Of a stretch of DNA of 64,000 nt, positions 57,655 through 64,000 are shown in pieces. This DNA comes from Dermanyssus gallinae. Its lineage: Eukaryota > Arthropoda > Arachnida > Mesostigmata > Dermanyssidae. Position 1 is the first letter of the stretch. Every line of letters starts with the position of its first letter. A program made the position numbers and the translations under genes. The notes beneath the pieces are model-generated. The model saw nothing but the letters and a program-made list of their open reading frames with translations. It was not told where the DNA came from and did not search any database. The stretch covers positions 62,001 to 126,000 of the forward strand of contig QVRM01006023.1 of NCBI GenBank assembly GCA_003439945.1, in the 5' to 3' direction.

Positions 57655-58510
57655 TTAGCCAATCCGCAGGTGCACGCCAACAAGTTCTACTCCCCGTTAT
57701 TTAGGGTGGCCTAGGGTTACCTGATGCGATTGTCCTAATGGAGATAGATCCGGCAGCTTCCCTGCTCTCACAGACTTAAAAGCTCGATTGGAAACAAGCC
57801 GCCGTAGAGCAGTTGCCCTGTGCGGCCACGAGCCCGCCGCAGCTGGACACTAGAGAGAAAGGTCAGCAACTCTAATGAGCAAAGGGTAGAAAACCTCATT
57901 GCGGGATGTGCCACGGACGCCGACAAAGCCAGGCTGCGCGCGGTCTCCTCCAAGGGGGCGGGCGCATGGCTTCACGCCATACCTTGTGCCCGGATCGGGA
58001 CCTTGTTAGATGACGAGTCGGTGAAGATCGCGGTTGGACTTCGTTTGGGGACAGACCTTGTGTACACTCATACGTGCGTCTGCGGAGGCGTCGTTCGGTC
58101 ACACGTACGCCACGGGCTGTCCTGTATCGTCAGCGCAGATAGGCGAGCAAAACGCCAAGCCTTGAATGAAATCTGTGATCCGATGGTCTATCGTGTGTCT
58201 TGGAATCCGTCGGACTAGACAGGGAGGGCAAGAAGAAACCTGAGAGTCTGACCTTAACTCCATTCGAGAGCGGATGTATGCTGCTTTGAGACACGATAGT
58301 TACTACTCATTAGCCCCTTCAATAATCAGTGCTGGCACGACCCGGACCGGTCATGCTACGGCCCTCACCGAGACAGGCAAGGTAAGTACCAGGACATCGG
58401 GTACCCGTACGGGTTTTACCCACTTGCCTTCTAGACCCTTGGCAGGCCGAGTCTGTGCATTCGCAGTTTGCTACTGAAGATCGGAAAGCGGCTGATTCTA
58501 GCCAGCGTAG
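57655..58510 (+). mobile_element. degraded retroelement pol, RT tail to endonuclease
   Basis: The parts appear in order in several frames: LLPVIYGGLGLPDAI (end of RT), then SWTLERK ... ARLRAVSSKGAGAWLHAIP, VGLRLGTDLVYTHTCVCGG with HVRHGLSC (a C-x-C-x9-H-x3-C zinc motif), and finally LTPFESGCMLL, where the nuclease domain begins. It carries stops and frameshifts and lacks the 3' end seen at 39382-39960, 23607-23881 and 60735-60904. It is the only copy with an intact Cys/His motif. Confidence 0.6.
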
Positions 58511-59129
<619 letters not shown>

Positions 59130-59303
59130 CTCGTTATGATGTCCAACCGGTGGCCACACGTTGCCCTCTTTATAGCTGTGGTTGGGGTTGCCTAGACAAA
59201 GGCCGAACGAACACACGAGCGGGTTTGCTACGAAGTAGGCGATGTCACCGCGCTCGTTGCTGAACAAGGGCCCGCCCGATGTCAGTACATCGGCGACGTA
59301 ATC
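59130..59303 (-). CDS. probable internal coding exon, unidentified (58 codons)
   Basis: On the minus strand, a phase-0 segment of 174 bp lies between an acceptor-like CATTCACATAAG and the donor GAG/GTATGC. It begins DYVADVLTSGGPLFSNERGD and ends WPPVGHHNE. Codon use is strongly biased to C and G at third positions, unlike the flanks, and the other minus frames have stops, so I believe it is coding. The frame is open upstream to 59387, so the 5' boundary could be earlier. SGGPLF recalls the serine-protease active-site loop, but the preceding GD and the Cys framework are absent, so I do not assign it. Confidence 0.4.
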
Positions 59304-59488
59304 CTTATGTGAATGACGGCAGCAGCGTTTGGAGCGATTAGAGACCGTCAGGTATTGGAGGCCGTTGGGCGGAAAACGAACGCACATAATGTAGCCGTAT
59401 TTTAGTGTTTGCTACTGGAGCGCAAAACTGCACACTCTGGAAATACAATGATCGGTCTAAACTAACTAAGCTTGAAAAACTAAATTTC

Positions 59489-59490
<2 letters not shown>
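59304..59490. other. no recognisable gene
   Basis: Possible intron upstream of the exon at 59130-59303. Confidence 0.4.

Positions 59491-59558
<68 letters not shown>
59491..59558. repeat. (TA)n microsatellite, 68 bp, with inverted flanks
   Basis: The array is bounded by TTTCCC on the left and GGGAAC on the right, so a TTCCC/GGGAA stem extends the TA palindrome at its base. Confidence 0.96.
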
Positions 59559-59560
<2 letters not shown>

Positions 59561-59793
59561 GAACGCCATAGTGATATTGGCCTAACAGGTGGAGGTGAAT
59601 CTGAGAAAATTCTAACGACATAAGACTTCATCATTGCTATTGAACTGCCTGTGGATAAGGCTGATGCTCAGGCATTTAATGATTAAACACATAAATAAAT
59701 TTAAAAAAAAGTATATATATACATATATTTTTTAAATGTATTTTCTATTAACCAATATTTGGTTTAGGCACATATGTGCCACAGTTCTCCTAC

Positions 59794-59796
<3 letters not shown>

Positions 59797-59825
<29 letters not shown>
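59797..59825. repeat. (TA)n microsatellite, 29 bp
   Basis: Uninterrupted TA array. Confidence 0.95.
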
Positions 59826-59829
<4 letters not shown>

Positions 59830-60610
59830 GTTATTCTAAACTTACTCCTATTAAGATTATTATTATCACCATTATCATTATTATAGAAAAAGAAAGAGAG
59901 GCTAAATCAATATCTAGTCTGCGTTTAGGGCACAAGAAACTAACTGGCCAACAACTCACCACAAATTTTGTGTTGAAGAGGTCGACCAACCTCTTAAAAA
60001 ATGGGCTGAGCCCGTCAAGGTAAACGACAGGCGCAAGCATAGTCAGCAGCCGAACCTGTGAGCACCCAAGGAGAGACATTAATTGTCGTTAGTAGACTGC
60101 GGTTTGCTAACACGACTGTCAGACATGTCGGCTCTCCGATCCACAGTCAGACACAGGGTCTGGTGCGGCCGCCCGTATCGGTAATAGTAATTATTGCTTA
60201 ACTCAACTCCATTGACATCTGGAAGCGACTTCAAACGCTGTTGTGCCTCTTCTAAAGAAGAGCTGGAGAGATTCCCGATCTGTTGTCGAACCTAGCAGAG
60301 AGAACCGGAGCCGAATTGTGGGTCCTTACTAAACTTCGCTGGCGCTATGCTACTCAGGAATTGCATTTGCGCATTTAGCGGTAAAACTCGATGCCGAGAA
60401 TATGGCATGCCAGGCAATGAATTGCCTTAATTTATTTGCTTAAGGGTGTAGACTTTGCGAGATAAACGATCGTGGAGTTTCTCTAAACAGCGCCTGGATC
60501 TCCACCAAGAAGCAGTGTCCGTGAAAGCCTTTCGAGATGGCGTCGGCTTGACCTAAACAAAGCAGGGACGTGACCTTTCTAACAGATATTGACAGGAAAC
60601 AAATACCTCA

Positions 60611-60612
<2 letters not shown>
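59826..60612. other. no recognisable gene
   Basis: A short (ATT)n stretch lies near 59857-59882. The minus strand has a few pol-like phrases, too weak to call. Confidence 0.45.

Positions 60613-60668
<56 letters not shown>
60613..60668. repeat. (AAT)n microsatellite, 56 bp
   Basis: Downstream boundary of the minus-strand retroelement fragment at 60735-60904. Confidence 0.95.
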
Positions 60669-60670
<2 letters not shown>

Positions 60671-60734
60671 TATTACTTATATAATATCTACAATATTGCT
60701 TATATTATTCTTATTGTTTGAGTGTCGGTGACCA

Positions 60735-60904
60735 CTCAACATCATCTTGGCGTTGCCTCTCTGTAATTCTAATGACACTCTCTGTCGGAGAAAAGCGGTC
60801 GATATTGGCTCCGCTGTGGCCTCGAGGAGCTTCTTCCCAAGCTCCTTTGTCAGTTTGAGTGCATCCTTGCCCCAAACGCCAGATGACTCAAGGCCGAATG
60901 CCAT
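60735..60904 (-). mobile_element. 3' end of a retroelement pol, (TAA)n-flanked, second example
   Basis: The minus frame starts MAFGLESSGVWGKDA, then TAFLRQRVSLELQRGNAKM. This aligns with F-x-x-A-x-E-T-x-G ... FL-x-Q-x-L-S-L ... RGNAA at 23607-23881 and with the end of 39382-39960. A (TAA)n tract (60904-60928) lies directly before it and another (60613-60668) follows about 70-110 bp after the conserved part. Relative to coding direction, the TAA orientation is opposite to that of the 23.6-kb copy. Confidence 0.6.
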
Positions 60905-60928
60905 AATAATAATAATAATAATAATAAT
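60904..60928. repeat. (AAT)n microsatellite, 25 bp
   Basis: It abuts the truncated 5' side of the retroelement fragment. Confidence 0.94.
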
Positions 60929-61077
60929 CCTATGGCTATATATGCTCTGAAGTGTACCGCAATTTAACGTAGAAGAACACAAATACACCCGAATTGGACT
61001 TTAATATACATATAAACTTGTATGCAATGTTCAGATGCGTTATCATAACAAGACCGGAGTTTTGTATCTGTTTATAT
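60929..61077. other. no recognisable gene
   Basis: Short spacer. Confidence 0.5.
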
Positions 61078-61211
61078 CGTAGACAACAAAAGACAACCAG
61101 CAAGGCTGGGACTCGAACTTGCGATGGTCGGTCTGTTAATCATGGCTGCCATGGCAACGCCCCGTTTCGAACACTGCGCTAGATGCCAACGCCACCGTCG
61201 CTATATTTGCC
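61078..61211 (-). mobile_element. tRNA-like SINE, copy 3
   Basis: The minus strand has AGTGTTCGAAACGGGG, GTTGCCATGGCA, ATTAACAGACCGACCATCG, a good B box (AGTTCGAGTCCC) and AGCCTTGCTGGTTGT, as in copies at 22595 and 43985. It appears to lack the distal TTGTCATTGCCCTGCTG block. Confidence 0.7.
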
Positions 61212-61595
61212 CAAATAACCTCAGAAGCAATAACACGATAACTCCTGTCGAAACTGCAAGTGCAGAGAGAGAGAGAGTCAATATTATACTATCGTGGCAC
61301 ATGGAACGATTGCTTGGGCATACATTTACCAGATTGAAGAGACTTTATGTTGTATGTTGTGTAAATGTGACTATATTCTGCCGTGTTATAACTATGTCCT
61401 TCCTTTCGGCTAAGTAAAGGTAGTTCAGTTTTTGATTAATTTTAACTTGGCTTGAATGGAAGGAGAGGAATAACATACGGAAGGCCAGCAGCCCGTCTCA
61501 ACAACAGCAACAGCCGCTGAGAAAAGCTGATGAGAAGAAACGGAAGAAATTGACAGTTTTAGCAGCAAAAAAGGCAGTTAGCTGGGGAACAGCGA
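61212..61595. other. no recognisable gene; possibly leader of the ORF1 remnant
   Basis: A CAACAACAGCAACAGC stretch and a basic, Gln-rich frame near 61480-61620 (KKRKKLTVLAAKK) may belong to the retrotransposon ORF1 that follows. Confidence 0.4.
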
Positions 61596-62350
61596 GTGAA
61601 AAGCGGCGACGGCGTCGACAGCGTGATTCCAGTCGTAGCCAACTCCGATATAATTGTTGATTGGCAGCCAAGGAAGCAATTGCCACGGCTCGAGTCAACG
61701 AAAAAACTGTGCTGTAATATTTTCAGGGAGAACGAATCAATGAAAACAAACTTCAATGGCGCATGTAACGATATTGCAAAACATATGAGCGGGATGGCGG
61801 AAAAACCAACCTTCACCAAAGAAGAAAATCTAGTTATTGTCTTGGAAAATCCTGAGAATAGAGAAGCTCTACTGAGTCTGCAGTCGTTACCCGGCGTTCC
61901 TGTCCCTTGCGGGCGCAGTGGTTCCAGGTCACCTCCAGGTGTGCACCCGCTGTCGGGTGAAGCTACCATTGTCATTGCTTACCATTTTTCTTGAGTCATT
62001 TGACGTCACCGAAGCAGTTCGCGTTGGATCCAGAAAATGCCGGGACAGGTGATGGCCATAGTGATGGATGGTACAGATAATGTCATTCTCTCATTTTCAG
62101 GAGGTAATTTTTCGATGAATGATTGGGTTTTACGACAGACGGCGTGGCTTTATATCGGGAGCCTCTCTATTGTTTAGTTCTGCTGCCGCAGTCTAGTCAA
62201 GTTTTATTTGGAACGTTGATTGTGGAGTTCTCCAGTGCCGACGTTGTGGCTCTACCAATCACTTCAGACAGACTCTCAATCAACCCGCTTGCTGTTGTTT
62301 ATGCAAATGTAGCCATGAAGCGACCTGACCTTTGGATCGTGTATTCAGTA
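61596..62350 (+). mobile_element. non-LTR retrotransposon ORF1 (gag-like) remnant
   Basis: The first frame (61596-61994) contains ENLVIVLENPENREALLSLQ followed by LPGVPVPC, like the nucleic-acid-binding domain of arthropod non-LTR ORF1 proteins (E-x-x-x-LL-L--LPG--V). After a frame change, QCRRCGSTNHFRQTL followed by CCLCKCSHEA at 62233-62330 looks like a pair of decayed CCHC zinc knuckles. It is broken by stops. It lies 0.9 kb upstream of the RT remnant in the same orientation, so the two may be one insertion, although ORF1 of this kind is not expected with an R2-type endonuclease. Confidence 0.45.
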
Positions 62351-63229
62351 GCAAAAGTCGTATGAAACTTCTGAAGAAATCCGCAAACATGCAATTTAAA
62401 AACAGCCCGAGGCCTTGCCTGTTAAACTTTACGCGGCCGTGGTCACGAAGACCACTACTACGCGCTACTTTTGTCATGCGCAGTTTCGCTGCCGTCATCC
62501 AAAATGCTATCAAAGTGTCTGTAAATAATTTTGTCATCATCCTACAGTGCGGAAGCTCGTCCCAAGTCATCCGGTAAAGACGGTTCTAAACAAAAACTCA
62601 CGTCGATTATTTCGGGGCTGTTTTGGGATGACGATTGAGCGGTACCTGCTGAACAATTGGCCCTGTGAAACACGCAACTTAAGGCGGTGCTCGCCCAAAC
62701 AGAGGGCTTAACTGAAAATCAGAAATTCTTGAGATTTCGGATCTTGATGGCCCACAGGTGTTACAGGCCGAAAACCCTTAATAACGAGTCGGCAAACTGA
62801 TATCCGACGCTGGGCCTCGTCAACCGCACGGATGGAGCAGCCCGCGGATCAACTACAAACAAACACAGCACGCCGACCAATACCTGCTAATCAACCATTA
62901 CCCGTTTCACATCGCCGACTATGTTCCAAAAATCGTGGAGAATAAATCTACGTTAGAACTTATATCTTGCATCCCCCGCTCTCTTAAAGATCATGACGCA
63001 ATCTAATTGTCGCATCTAATGAACTATTACTGCCACATCGGAACACTACAAAGGACAACTTTATTTTCCTACTATATTGTCCAGCTTCCCCGCAGGAAAA
63101 AGGAGAGAACGCATTAATACTTCAATTATTCAGAAACACCTGGCACGCTTTCGTCGCGGAGGCCCAATAAATAAATTCTCCTAACTGTCCCAGAAAACAC
63201 TCCACAAACCCTCGACAGCCTCATAGCTA
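62351..63229. other. degenerate sequence between ORF1-like and RT-like remnants
   Basis: No continuous frame. Scattered phrases (KSSGKDGSKQKLTSIIS) may be retroelement linker. Confidence 0.35.
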
Positions 63230-64000
63230 AGGATTCCGATCACCCCTCAGCTACAGCCTTCCCAGAGGCACTAGCGACCACACCGCCGGGATCTAACATG
63301 TCTGTCGCCACAGCGGTCGCACAGATTCGAAAAGCAGTTAGAAGTCTTTCAAATTGCTCTAGCGGAAGCCTCGAAAGGCTTTGTCATTGCCACCTAAACG
63401 ATCTTATTGGTGGCTAGGATGACAACATTAAGCATTCGCAGCTTTCTTTGTGTCATATTGTTGCTTTGGCCATCAACGGACGACTATCAGTGTAATACTG
63501 CCCACTTTTACGGAGTTTCTCTGATTGCTCTCTGGAGAAAGGACGGCGGGATATGGTCAATCGCAGTTGAGTTGAAGGCTTGTTAATAAGGTCTTCATCA
63601 AGACATAAATCAAGCATATACTTGAGTTAGCTGCTCTACTGCAACTCTGCTGTAGCATTAAGGGGTGCTTGAACTGCAGTAGATGCAATCGCTATGTATA
63701 CAATATTAGGAAGCTCTAACACTTCAGGCTATCTCGGGTCTAAAGCACAGCGCATCTCGACGCACATGCAGCCCTGTATTTTTTATGACTAAGCCTCTAA
63801 ACGCCTCGCTTACCTGATATTCTATGGTGTTCTCTCACTTTCAAAAGAGACTACCTACTTAACAGTTTTGACGAGCTGCTCAGAACGACACTTAAGTGTT
63901 TACTCAATGTGCAACTAGAAGACAACGCTGCTCGTCAGAGCAGGTGGCCTCAGATTTCGCACAGCCAAAAGTCTCGCCTTGACATGCTACCTGGGCTCAA
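63230..64000 (+). mobile_element. reverse transcriptase remnant, runs off the window end
   Basis: The parts appear in order: VAQIRKAVRSLSNCSSGS, then LNDLIGG (start of the RT region, consensus V--A--SFP-GSS-G-DGL---HL-DLI), FYGVSLIALWRKDGGI with WSIAVELKA (consensus FFGA-L-AL-KKDGGIRPIAVG), and near the end RAGGLRFRTAKSLALTCYL (consensus GGLGFR-AK-LALP-YL). The central catalytic motif with YADD is not seen, and the distance between the second and third blocks is too short, so there is an internal deletion. It is probably the same family as the copies at 39.4 and 57.7 kb. Confidence 0.5.

Noticed and set aside
59130..59303. SGGPLF in the unidentified exon as a serine-protease active site.
   Set aside because: The catalytic context GDSGGP is not present (VLTSGGP instead) and the expected cysteines are missing.

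Overview
The window is nuclear DNA from a eukaryote, most likely an arthropod and plausibly a chelicerate or mite; the sequence does not settle the taxon. The evidence is gt...ag introns, mariner and Tc3-like transposons, non-LTR retrotransposon debris, tRNA-derived SINEs, very abundant (TA)n microsatellites plus (TAA)n and (CAA)n tracts, and no operons or ribosome-binding sites. It is gene-poor. Most open frames are chance, or are microsatellites read as Ile-Tyr, poly-Gln or poly-Leu.

Layout. 0-5 kb: decayed DNA-transposon ends and unassigned sequence. 5.5-7.6, 10.6-12, 18.6-20.3, 38.2-39.1, 47.2-48.1 and 55.4-56.3 kb: GC-richer, low-complexity islands, some with perfect hairpins and one with a TATA box. 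8-8.9 kb: a candidate exon region. 13.9-16.5 kb: two complete 85-86 codon ORFs on the minus strand that encode paralogous Cys/His-rich small proteins; two broken relatives lie at 37.0 and 40.1 kb on the plus strand. 28.6-29.7 kb: a 1.07-kb Tc1/mariner-superfamily deletion derivative with 241-bp inverted repeats. 31.2-33.2 kb: an intact mariner (353-codon transposase) nested inside a jockey/CR1-like reverse-transcriptase remnant. 42.5-43.7 kb: the last two coding exons of an acid lipase gene, minus strand. 45.5-46.8 kb: a frameshifted second mariner. 52.2-54.2 kb: a broken Tc3-like element with about 200-bp inverted repeats and a solo copy of its end 500 bp upstream. 57.6-58.5 kb and 61.6-64 kb: degraded retroelements. 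Pieces of one retroelement family, whose C-terminal region looks like a restriction-like endonuclease, occur at 23.6, 29.8, 39.4, 57.7, 60.7 and 63.2 kb.

The only host gene I identify with confidence is the lipase. The small Cys/His ORF family is the best candidate for something undescribed: its first two members align without gaps over 81 residues, share start and stop positions, and keep amino acids while synonymous sites have diverged. The mobile elements show a recurring association with microsatellites: three of four TA-targeting transposons abut (TA)n arrays, and two retroelement 3' ends sit between (TAA)n arrays.
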